Shown here one piece after another: positions 1-5,171 of a stretch of DNA of 10,256 nucleotides (the first letter of the stretch is position 1; every line of letters starts with the position of its first letter). Origin of the DNA: Mesoaciditoga sp964503355 (lineage in GTDB: Bacteria; Thermotogota; Thermotogae; Mesoaciditogales; Mesoaciditogaceae); assembly GCA_964503355.1 (NCBI GenBank), contig CAZCZS010000057.1:1-10256 (forward strand), written 5' to 3'. A model generated the notes under the pieces. It ran no database searches and was not told where the DNA came from. It saw only the letters and a program-made list of their open reading frames with translations. The position numbers and the translations under genes were made by a program.

Positions 1-209
1 GTAGGCTCTTCACGCATTTACACTCTAGTCAAAATTTTATTAGAAACAACTACCTCACAAGTCATTTGGGAAATTATTGACATTTCACCTTAACGGTGGT
101 TATCGGAATTCAAACATCACCATATGAACTGGATAAAGGAGGGTTTTAGTTATTTTTTATTGACAGAAAACTTTTTTCAAAATCATTTTTTTAAGTGGAC
201 CATTTAGGT

Positions 210-238
210 TTTAAATTTGCCATCAAATGAGTTATACT
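210..238 (+). promoter_or_regulatory. Candidate sigma-70 promoter of the old yellow enzyme gene
   Basis: A TTTAAA box (210-215, 4 of 6 consensus bases) is followed after 17 bp by TATACT (233-238, 5 of 6). The predicted transcription start is near 245, giving a leader of about 47 nt before the ATG at 292. Perfect TTGACA hexamers also occur at 77, 160 and 258, but none has a convincing -10 box at the right distance. The rest of 1-209 shows no gene or strong structure. Confidence 0.4.
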
Positions 239-244
239 GTATCT

Positions 245-255
245 ACACGTCGTGT
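245..255. promoter_or_regulatory. Perfect inverted repeat at the predicted transcription start, possible operator
   Basis: ACACG-T-CGTGT is a perfect 5-bp inverted repeat with a one-base centre. It lies 6 bp downstream of the TATACT box, where a repressor would block initiation. Old yellow enzymes are often controlled by electrophile- or redox-sensing repressors, such as NemR in E. coli, so an operator is plausible. The repeat is short and no regulator gene is visible nearby. Confidence 0.25.
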
Positions 256-291
256 GTTTGACAGATCTAAAAAGTTAGGAAGTGGTTGGTT

Positions 292-1296
292 ATGCTATTT
301 GAGAAAATCAAAATAAAAGATTTAGAGCTCAAAAACAGAATTGTTATGCCACCAATGTGTCAATACTCGTCCGATGAAAGCGGTGTTGTTAAAGATTGGC
401 ATATTTCTCACTATGTTTCCCGAGCAGTTGGCGGAGTAAGTTTGATAATCATTGAGGCTACAAGCGTAGAGCCGAATGGCAGAATTTCTCCAAATGATCT
501 CGGCATTTGGAATGACAAACAGATTGAAGGATTGAGAAAACTGACAAATGCACTTCACAAAAATGGTGCAAAAGTAGCTATTCAATTGGCACATGCGGGC
601 AGAAAGTCAAAAACTACCAGTTCACCAGTTGCTCCTTCAGCTATCAGGTTTAGTGAAAATTATCATGAGCCGATACAATTAAATAAGTCCGAGATAGAAA
701 AATTGATTGAACACTTTTCGAAAGCGGCAAGGAGAGCCGTGTTGGCTGAGTTTGATGCCATAGAAATTCACGCTGCCCACGGTTATCTTATAAATGAATT
801 TCTCTCACCACTCACCAACAAAAGAGATGATGAATACGGTGGTAATCTAGAAAAAAGAACCAGATTCCTTAAAGAGGTGATTGAAAATATAAAAGACAAA
901 ATACCATCTACAATGCCGATCATCGTAAGAGTTTCGGCTTCCGATTATTATGAAGGAGGAAATGAAGTTGAAGATATCATCAGAATCCTGAATCTTTTAC
1001 CGACTGTGGACCTGGTAGATGTTAGTGGAGGCGGTGTAATGCCTGAAAGCCAAGTAAAAACTTTTGCCGGTTATCAATTAGATAATGCTTTTAAAATTAA
1101 AAAAGGAACAAAGCTTCCTGTGATTGGGGGCGGTTTAATAACAACATATCCTCTTGCCGAATATGCTGTGAATACCAAGTGTGATCTTGTTTTTATAGGA
1201 AGACAACTCTTAAGAGAACCTTATTGGCCTTTAAGGATTGCCAAAGAGGCTGATGTAGATCTTAAGTGGCCTTTTCAGTATAAGAGAGCAAAGTGA
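292..1296 (+). CDS. namA: NADPH dehydrogenase NamA/YqjM-type old yellow enzyme
   Basis: This is an FMN-dependent ene-reductase that reduces activated C=C bonds (enones, quinones, nitro compounds) with NAD(P)H, in the cytoplasm. The 334-residue product is close to the usual length of about 338 and is a single TIM barrel. Residues that mark the YqjM subgroup are visible: Cys23 and Tyr25 in the N-terminal PMCQY motif, Gln98 in QLAHAGRK, His160 and His163 in EIHAAHGYL followed by Tyr165, Arg213 in VRVSASD, Arg304 in FIGRQLLR, and a C-terminal Arg332 in QYKR that matches the arginine finger reaching the neighbouring subunit. I chose ATG 292 over an in-frame TTG at 286 because AGGAAG at 277-282 is better spaced for it and because family members start just before the LF..I.IKD segment. 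It stands alone with its own candidate promoter. The physiological substrate cannot be told from sequence; a detoxification or oxidative-stress role is inferred. Confidence 0.93.
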   Translation: MLFEKIKIKDLELKNRIVMPPMCQYSSDESGVVKDWHISHYVSRAVGGVSLIIIEATSVEPNGRISPNDLGIWNDKQIEGLRKLTNALHKNGAKVAIQLAHAGRKSKTTSSPVAPSAIRFSENYHEPIQLNKSEIEKLIEHFSKAARRAVLAEFDAIEIHAAHGYLINEFLSPLTNKRDDEYGGNLEKRTRFLKEVIENIKDKIPSTMPIIVRVSASDYYEGGNEVEDIIRILNLLPTVDLVDVSGGGVMPESQVKTFAGYQLDNAFKIKKGTKLPVIGGGLITTYPLAEYAVNTKCDLVFIGRQLLREPYWPLRIAKEADVDLKWPFQYKRAK

Positions 1297-1427
1297 ACAA
1301 TTCACGTTGTGCGTAAAATTCACAAGCCAAGGGTTTTTGAGCAAAGATAAATCGCCTTTCAAGCGATAAGGGAATTATTTTGATATGTCATGTCGGATCT
1401 TCTCTTTCTGTCATACCACACCAACCG

Positions 1428-1564
1428 AAGGTAATCCTGAACTAACCGCAGGTCGTTCCGGATTTGATGCGGGATCTCATCCTCACTTCAAAAGAAGGTC
1501 ATCCTGAACTTGATTCAGGATCTCATCCTTATCCTATGAGATTCCGGCTCGTAGGCCGGAATGA
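1428..1564. repeat. Cluster of dispersed-type hairpin repeats in facing orientation
   Basis: Two related plus-strand units share an ATCCTGAAC left part and a GGATCTCATCC right part (about 1433-1480 and 1501-1529). The second contains a perfect hairpin, ATCCTGAA-N5-TTCAGGAT (1501-1521). A unit in the opposite orientation follows: ATTCCGGC (1541-1548) pairs with GCCGGAAT (1555-1562). Read on the minus strand it begins GGTCATTCCGG, matching the GGTCATCCTGA start of the plus unit at 1498. Such GTCAT(C/T)CC...GGATCTCAT hairpins resemble intergenic dispersed repeats of the REP/BIME kind. Their copy number elsewhere in the genome cannot be seen here. Confidence 0.7.
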
Positions 1565-1777
1565 CCTTTAGGTCAAAGACTCTCATCAAGCGCGTCAAGT
1601 CCACAATGACGTTAAGGTCAAAGACTCTCATCAACAGGTCGTAGCCCGGAATGACGTTAAGGTCAAAGATTCTCATCAATAGATCGTAGCCAGGAACGAC
1701 GTTAAGGAAAAAGACTCTCATCAATAGGTCCGTAGGCCGGGATGCCGTTAAGGAAAAAGACTCCATCAAGTGCATGG
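1561..1777. repeat. 45-bp tandem repeat, about five copies
   Basis: Copies begin with ATGAC or a variant at 1561, 1606, 1651, 1696 and 1742, so the period is 45, 45, 45 and then 46 bp. Shared parts are GACGTTAAGG, AAAGACTCTCATCAA and a GGTCGTAGCCCGGA-like end; the last copy is incomplete and diverged. The GTAGGCCGGA end is also the right arm of the hairpin repeat just to the left, so the array probably grew from that element. Because 45 is a multiple of three, the minus strand has an open frame coding a 15-residue repeat. It has no ribosome binding site and no recognisable protein, so I regard it as non-coding. Confidence 0.85.
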
Positions 1778-1939
1778 CAGGAGGTATTTTTATTCGTTTT
1801 TGTATTTACCGCGCGCCACCTGTTTTTACTTCTTACTTCTCACCACTTATCTTTTCGTTGCTTTCACGCACAATTTGAGTTAATTGACAAAATGATGGCG
1901 AACTTCGTATTTCTCTTCTATGAAATCTAAAGCGAAGTG
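1778..1939. other. Gene-free AT-rich stretch before the tRNA operon
   Basis: No convincing gene, RNA or strong hairpin was found. The stretch is pyrimidine-rich in the middle (about 1815-1860). A TTGACA at 1884-1889 lacks a good -10 box. The short interval between the old yellow enzyme gene and the repeats (1297-1427) is likewise empty apart from a weak 5-bp hairpin at 1351-1367. Confidence 0.5.
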
Positions 1940-1968
1940 TTGACAAGGTCAAGATTTGTTGATATAAT
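1940..1968 (+). promoter_or_regulatory. Consensus sigma-70 promoter of the tRNA operon
   Basis: TTGACA (1940-1945), a 17-bp spacer and TATAAT (1963-1968) match the vegetative consensus at all twelve positions with optimal spacing. Initiation is expected near 1975, a few bases before the first mature tRNA base at 1980. This is the strongest promoter in the window, as expected for stable RNA. Confidence 0.92.
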
Positions 1969-1979
1969 TCACCGTGTAT

Positions 1980-2056
<77 letters not shown>

Positions 2057-2073
2057 TTTTTTAGCGTAAACGT

Positions 2074-2150
2074 GGTGGCTGTAGCTCAATTGGTAGAGCG
2101 TCGGACTGTGGATCCGAATGTTGCGGGTTCAAGCCCCGCCAGCCACCCCA
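2074..2150 (+). tRNA. tRNA-His, anticodon GTG
   Basis: The acceptor stem GTGGCTG (2075-2081) pairs with CAGCCAC. The anticodon stem TCGGA/TCCGA encloses the loop CTGTGGA with anticodon GTG, and the T stem is GCGGG/CCCGC. The genome carries a G at 2074 and a C at position 73, giving the extra G-1:C73 pair that is the identity element of bacterial tRNA-His; RNase P must leave this G in place, so 2074 is taken as the mature start. CCA is encoded (2148-2150). It is separated from the next tRNA by only 3 nt. Confidence 0.97.
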
Positions 2151-2153
2151 ATT

Positions 2154-2230
2154 GCGCCTGTGGCTCAACTGGATAGAGCATCGGACTTCGGATCCGAGGG
2201 TTGCGGGTTCGAATCCTGCCAGGCGCGCCA
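2154..2230 (+). tRNA. tRNA-Arg, anticodon TCG
   Basis: A 77-nt cloverleaf. The acceptor stem GCGCCTG pairs with CAGGCGC, the anticodon stem TCGGA/TCCGA encloses the loop CTTCGGA with anticodon TCG, and the T stem GCGGG/CCTGC contains one G-U pair. Discriminator G and encoded CCA (2228-2230) follow. It reads CGN-type codons and complements the TCT isoacceptor at the start of the operon. Confidence 0.96.
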
Positions 2231-2243
2231 AAGGCAAAAGACG

Positions 2244-2275
2244 ATCCCCGCCTTTACAAAGGGCGGGGATTTGTT
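2244..2275 (+). terminator. Hairpin after the tRNA operon, probable intrinsic terminator
   Basis: ATCCCCGCC (2244-2252) pairs with GGCGGGGAT (2262-2270), and three further pairs close on a 3-nt loop. The GC-rich stem is very stable, but the following tract TTTGTT is a weak U-run, so some readthrough into surE, 39 nt further on, is likely. Confidence 0.7.
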
Positions 2276-2313
2276 ATAGAATAGATGATCTTTATAATAT
2301 TGGAGGTGGATTT

Positions 2314-3078
2314 ATGAAGATACTCATAACAAACGATGATGGTATAATGTCAGAGGGAATCGAAATCCTGGCCAAAGAAGTCTCAAAAATAGCGAAGGTG
2401 CTTGTTGTAGCGCCTGACGTGGAAAGAAGTGCGACGGGACACGCGATAACGATAAGAAATCCTTTATGGGCAAAAGAAGTTAAATTCGGAGAAAAATTTT
2501 TTGGATACGCTGTGAATGGAACTCCCGCCGATTGTGTGAAATTGGGAATCCAAGCCATATCAAAAGACGAGAAAATAGACTTGGTTCTCAGTGGAGTGAA
2601 TAAAGGTGCCAACTTGGGAACGGATGTTATGTATTCTGGAACCGTATCAGGAGCTTTGGAAGGTGCCATGATGGGTGTTCCATCGATGGCAATTTCGAGT
2701 TGTTCCAATTCGAATCCAAACTTTCTCTCGGCGGCCAAAGTTGCAGTTGAACTCATAAAAAACATGAATTTGAAAGACTTTCCGGAATTTTCGTCTTTGA
2801 ATATCAACGTTCCAGCGATATCATATGATGAAATAAAGGGTTATAAACTTACCCGTCAATCCAAGAGACGTTTTCAAGATTTTTTTGAAGCCAGAAAGGA
2901 TCCATTTGGAAACACGTACTATTGGATGTTGGGTGAGATAATAGAAGACGATCCAGGTGAAGATGCCGATTATTACGCCGTCGAAAATGGATATGTCTCC
3001 GTCACTCCGTTGACCATTTTTCACAACGATTTTAAATTCATGGAAAAATTGAGAAATCATCCTTTTTTCAAAGCATGA
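2314..3078 (+). CDS. surE: 5'/3'-nucleotidase SurE
   Basis: SurE is a metal-dependent nucleoside monophosphatase (also acting on short polyphosphate in some species) of the cytoplasm, linked to survival under stress. The product is 254 residues, the normal family length. The metal site is intact: Asp8-Asp9 in ILITNDDG, Ser39 in ERSATGH and Asn96 in SGVNKGANLG. Further family signatures are VNGTPADCV (about 68-76) and MYSGTVSGALEGAM. ATG 2314 is set by a strong GGAGGTG (2302-2308); a longer open frame upstream runs through the last tRNA and is not real. A TATAAT at 2293-2298 would start transcription on top of the ribosome binding site, so the gene more likely depends on readthrough from the tRNA operon or an unseen promoter. 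The stop codon is about 5 nt before rnpB. Confidence 0.97.
   Translation: MKILITNDDGIMSEGIEILAKEVSKIAKVLVVAPDVERSATGHAITIRNPLWAKEVKFGEKFFGYAVNGTPADCVKLGIQAISKDEKIDLVLSGVNKGANLGTDVMYSGTVSGALEGAMMGVPSMAISSCSNSNPNFLSAAKVAVELIKNMNLKDFPEFSSLNINVPAISYDEIKGYKLTRQSKRRFQDFFEARKDPFGNTYYWMLGEIIEDDPGEDADYYAVENGYVSVTPLTIFHNDFKFMEKLRNHPFFKA
3010..3038 (+). promoter_or_regulatory. Candidate rnpB promoter inside the 3' end of surE
   Basis: TTGACC (3010-3015) and TAAATT (3033-3038, 4 of 6) are separated by 17 bp. Initiation would fall near 3045, about 40 nt before the mature RNase P RNA, still within surE codons. A separate rnpB promoter is expected because a catalytic RNA needs steady supply, but the -10 box is mediocre, and co-transcription with surE is equally possible. 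Confidence 0.35.
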
Positions 3079-3083
3079 ATAAA

Positions 3084-3412
3084 GGGAATGGAGCGAATGG
3101 TCGCGATGGATAAGAACCATCGAGGAAAGTCCGGACTTCGCAGGGCAGGGTGCCGGGTAACGCCCGGAAGGAGTGATCCTTGGAAAGGGCCATAGAAACG
3201 GAAACCGCCTTATCGGCAAGGATGGAAAGGCGAGGTAAGAGCTCACCTCCGGACGGGAAACCGTTCGGGCTGTCAACCCCCACCCGAAGCAAGACCAAGT
3301 CGAGAGGAAGGTGGCCCGCTTACTCTCTGGTAGGTCGCTTGAGGAATACGGTAACGTATTCCCTAGATAGATGACCATTCAAGACAGAATCCGGCTTACA
3401 GCTCCATTCCCT
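3084..3412 (+). ncRNA. rnpB: RNase P RNA, bacterial type A
   Basis: This is the catalytic RNA that removes 5' leaders from pre-tRNAs. Visible structure: P1 GGGAATGGAGC (3084-3094) with GCTCCATTCCC (3401-3411); P2 GAATGGTC (3095-3102) with GACCATTC (3373-3380); P3 CGATGG/CCATCG (3104-3109, 3117-3122). Conserved region I is GAGGAAAGTCCGGAC (3122-3136), and conserved region V is ACAGAATCCGGCTTA (3384-3398), which forms helix P4 with it. The GGTAAGAGC core lies at about 3234-3242. The L15 loop has GGT at 3310-3312, which binds the tRNA CCA end. A GNRA-capped hairpin, GGAATACG-GTAA-CGTATTCC (3343-3362), matches P18. Length is about 330 nt, normal for the family. Mature ends are inferred from P1. 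It begins about 5 nt after surE and lies close to three tRNA genes that are its substrates. Confidence 0.96.
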
Positions 3413-3417
3413 TTTTT
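3412..3417 (+). terminator. U-tract directly after RNase P helix P1
   Basis: Six T residues follow the 3' strand of P1 with no separate local hairpin before them. Three of them can extend P1 by pairing with AAA at 3081-3083. Termination would therefore have to use the long-range P1 helix or another factor. Confidence 0.4.
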
Positions 3418-3698
3418 ATACACGACATCCCGCATTCGGCTTTCGTTTTTTGTCCTTCTGAATTCGATTCAAAATCTTGTTTTGATTCAGAATCTCATCT
3501 TTTCTGTTATGTCGTACTTGACGGCATCCAGCTTTATATGAAAATTCGGGTTGTGGCCCGTAACAGTTTTAAAATAACCGCCTTCAACGCTGATACAAAT
3601 AACGTGAAAAATTCAATAACGTTTATTTTCTTAAATGTGTGAAGACACAATAGAAATAACAATTTTTCTTTGTAACGTGACGTATGTAACGAATGTTC
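3418..3698. other. Gene-free stretch with a decayed repeat copy and repeated TAACG motifs
   Basis: No gene was recognised. At 3456-3500 lies a degenerate copy of the hairpin repeat found at 1501-1529: TTCTGAA (3456-3462) pairs with TTCAGAA (3486-3492), and TTGATTCAGAATCTCATC differs from the left-hand copy by one base over its shared part. Further right, TAACG occurs at 3600, 3617, 3673 and 3687, in two pairs spaced 17 and 14 bp, upstream of the OsmC-family gene. Confidence 0.5.
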
Positions 3699-3726
3699 TT
3701 TACACAAAAAGATGTAGAATTATTTT
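3699..3726 (+). promoter_or_regulatory. Candidate promoter of the OsmC-family gene
   Basis: TTTACA (3699-3704, 5 of 6) is followed after 16 bp by TATTTT (3721-3726, 4 of 6), with a start predicted near 3733. That lies upstream of the chosen ATG at 3781 and would put the alternative ATG at 3733 at the very 5' end of the transcript. Confidence 0.35.
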
Positions 3727-3780
3727 GAGCATATGATAAAAACTGTTGGTTTTTCATATGAAAATTCAGGAAGTGAGAAT

Positions 3781-4212
3781 ATGAGCAATTTACAGCAATT
3801 CGTGGTTGAAACGCAATTCAAACCGGATGACAGCATCGCTGTGAACAAATCTCGAGAGATTGAAACCGTTATTTCCGTTAATCCAGACGGAAATCATATC
3901 AAAGCCCATTCACCCGTTGAAACGGTTATAGGCGCTTTGGGATCATGCTTTTTGATAAATCTTCAAAGGTATTTTAAGGAAAAAGGAAGGGAAATATCAG
4001 ATAAAGATGTCCAAATAATACTCACCGGATATCGTGATCCTCAAATTCCAAAACTCGTCAAAATAGATTATGAAGTTAAGGTAAATTCAGGACTCGATTT
4101 CAACGAAGAAGATTTGAAGAAATTTATGGCGCCATCGAGCACAACTTACAAAACTTTCCCAGGAACCGTTGATATTTCCGGTAAAGTTATGAAATTGGAA
4201 CCCCTCAATTGA
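3781..4212 (+). CDS. OsmC-family protein with a single cysteine
   Basis: OsmC/Ohr proteins are small cytoplasmic dimers that reduce organic hydroperoxides with a pair of cysteines. The 143-residue product shows the family plan: an N-terminal beta sheet, then SPVETVIGALGSC (about 44-56) leading into the central helix with Cys56, a beta hairpin (about 75-103), and a C-terminal VDISGKVMKLE strand. The second cysteine, normally in a C-(P/S)-V-S motif about 60 residues later, is absent: this region reads APSSTTYKTFPG, and Cys56 is the only cysteine in the protein. A classical two-cysteine peroxidase cycle is thus impossible within one chain. ATG 3781 was chosen because AGGAAGTGAG (3768-3777) precedes it and family similarity starts after it; an in-frame ATG at 3733 would add 16 unlikely residues. 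It is monocistronic and convergent with the pilin cluster. Confidence 0.85.
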   Translation: MSNLQQFVVETQFKPDDSIAVNKSREIETVISVNPDGNHIKAHSPVETVIGALGSCFLINLQRYFKEKGREISDKDVQIILTGYRDPQIPKLVKIDYEVKVNSGLDFNEEDLKKFMAPSSTTYKTFPGTVDISGKVMKLEPLN

Positions 4213-4230
4213 ATTTCTGAATTAAACGAA

Positions 4231-4272
4231 AAACGCTTTCTCCTTCATTTTCAATTTGTGGAGAAAGCGTTT
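4231..4272. terminator. Bidirectional terminator between convergent genes
   Basis: AAACGCTTTCTCC (4231-4243) and GGAGAAAGCGTTT (4260-4272) form a perfect 13-bp stem with a 16-nt loop. On the minus strand the stem is followed by TTTTTCGTTT-like sequence, so it should end the pilin transcript; on the plus strand the T-run is shorter. It fits exactly in the 66-bp gap between the two convergent stop codons. Confidence 0.85.
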
Positions 4273-4278
4273 GTTCAT

Positions 4279-4671
4279 TCAATAATCTCCTTGCAAAACC
4301 ACAACGCTTCTTTTTACCTTTCCTGCTTTGACTTCGTATTCTACGGGTCTTACCGTGATATCCGCCTGCGTTATGGTTGGTTCAACGTCTATGTCGATGA
4401 GTTTCATGTAAGATGTGTTTGTTCCAACGAAGAATTCGTTTATATCATTTGTCGCACTCTCTATGGAAGAAGCTGACGCGGAAATTCCTTGCCTTAAAAT
4501 GTATTGAGAGGTGTATTCTTCCAAATCGTGAAGTTTGGAAATTGACACTATTTTATCACTCCTGGCAACTATCGAAGATGTGATGGCCAAAATCATCATC
4601 ACTCCTGTTAAAACCACGACCATCGCTATTAACGCTTCCACTAAAAGAGAGCCACTTTTCATTCTCATCAT
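4279..4671 (-). CDS. PilV/GspI-type minor pseudopilin
   Basis: A 130-residue type IV pilin-like protein with a class III signal peptide: a basic leader (MMRMKSG), prepilin peptidase cleavage after Gly7, then SLLVEALIAMVVV with Glu12 at mature position +5 and a hydrophobic stretch to about residue 30. The VEALIAMVVL pattern is typical of PilV and GspI. The rest is a short globular domain without cysteines, rich in Ser and Val. ATG 4671 is preferred to an upstream in-frame GTG at 4677, which lies inside the AAGGTGA ribosome binding site; ATG 4668 is also possible. It starts 2 nt after the PilW-like stop codon and is the last gene before the terminator. Prepilin peptidase and motor genes are not in the window, so pilus versus type II secretion use cannot be decided. 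Confidence 0.82.
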   Translation of the reverse strand: MMRMKSGSLLVEALIAMVVVLTGVMMILAITSSIVARSDKIVSISKLHDLEEYTSQYILRQGISASASSIESATNDINEFFVGTNTSYMKLIDIDVEPTITQADITVRPVEYEVKAGKVKRSVVVLQGDY

Positions 4672-4673
4672 TT

Positions 4674-5171
4674 TCACCTTAAGTTCATAGTGGTTACCGC
4701 AGATGTAAAAGTGGATGTTACCCCGGCATTGGAAAGCACCAACCTGTATTTCACCGATCCACTTTTGTATTTGAATCCCAAAGATTTCACGCCAGACGCG
4801 ATTTTGACGATATTCGGAGTTTTGTTCTTGAACAGCAAAACTATCGAGCTTCCATCAGTTGTTATAGTCGCGCGCAAAGTTGTTGAATAATAATAGTTTT
4901 CACTAAATGGAACCTCTATGTCATATGAAATATAAGGGGACCATGTTACATCTTTATCAAGATTTATATCTTTCGCATTTGGTCCCATTTTCATAAATTG
5001 AGATTGTAATCTTTCGTCTATCAATATGGCTTTAGATGCTTGATTAACTTTAGCTAAAGCTTTTGGGCCGACAACGCTTAATTGATTCATGGCAAAAACT
5101 ATGATTCCCAAAGCTATGAAACCAACAGCCATCGCTACCAACAATTCAACCAACGTGAAACCGTTTTTCAT
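4674..5171 (-). CDS. PilW/GspJ-type minor pseudopilin
   Basis: A 165-residue pilin-like protein. The leader MKNG is cleaved after Gly4 before FTLVELLVAMAVGFIALG; Glu9 is the conserved +5 glutamate, and the GFTLVELLVAM pattern is that of PilW/GspJ. A hydrophobic helix runs to about residue 30, followed by a helical part and a beta-rich C-terminal domain (about 75-165). An open frame extends 31 codons upstream inside the PilX-like gene, but the prepilin leader demands the start at 5171. The ATG overlaps the preceding TGA by one base (TGATG), with AAGGA about 10 nt upstream, so translation is probably coupled. No cysteine is present. In known systems GspI, GspJ and GspK form a complex at the fibre tip; this gene sits between the two partners. 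Confidence 0.85.
   Translation of the reverse strand: MKNGFTLVELLVAMAVGFIALGIIVFAMNQLSVVGPKALAKVNQASKAILIDERLQSQFMKMGPNAKDINLDKDVTWSPYISYDIEVPFSENYYYSTTLRATITTDGSSIVLLFKNKTPNIVKIASGVKSLGFKYKSGSVKYRLVLSNAGVTSTFTSAVTTMNLR

Noticed and set aside
1351..1371. Small hairpin ATCGC/GCGAT after the old yellow enzyme gene as a terminator
   Set aside because: The stem is only 5 bp and no U-run follows directly.
1515..1775. Open frame on the minus strand with a 15-residue repeat (LLMRVFDLNVIPGYD)
   Set aside because: It is the translation of the 45-bp non-coding tandem repeat, has no ribosome binding site and runs into the hairpin repeats.
1428..1777. The repeat region as a CRISPR array
   Set aside because: Units are directly adjacent, with no unique spacers between identical repeats, and there are no cas genes.
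1898..1931. GAACTT ... TCTAA as a second RpoE-type promoter before the tRNA operon
   Set aside because: The spacer of about 20 nt is too long, and a perfect sigma-70 promoter follows immediately.
2271..2298. TTGTTA-N16-TATAAT as a surE promoter
   Set aside because: Transcription would begin at about 2305, inside the ribosome binding site, leaving no usable leader.
2152..2313. Upstream extension of the surE frame
   Set aside because: It passes through tRNA-Arg(TCG) and the terminator hairpin; the strong GGAGGTG sets the start at 2314.
2821..3378. Open frames over rnpB on both strands (2821-3378, 3068-3298, 3180-3374)
   Set aside because: They overlap a clearly folded RNase P RNA and the surE coding region; no protein family is recognisable.
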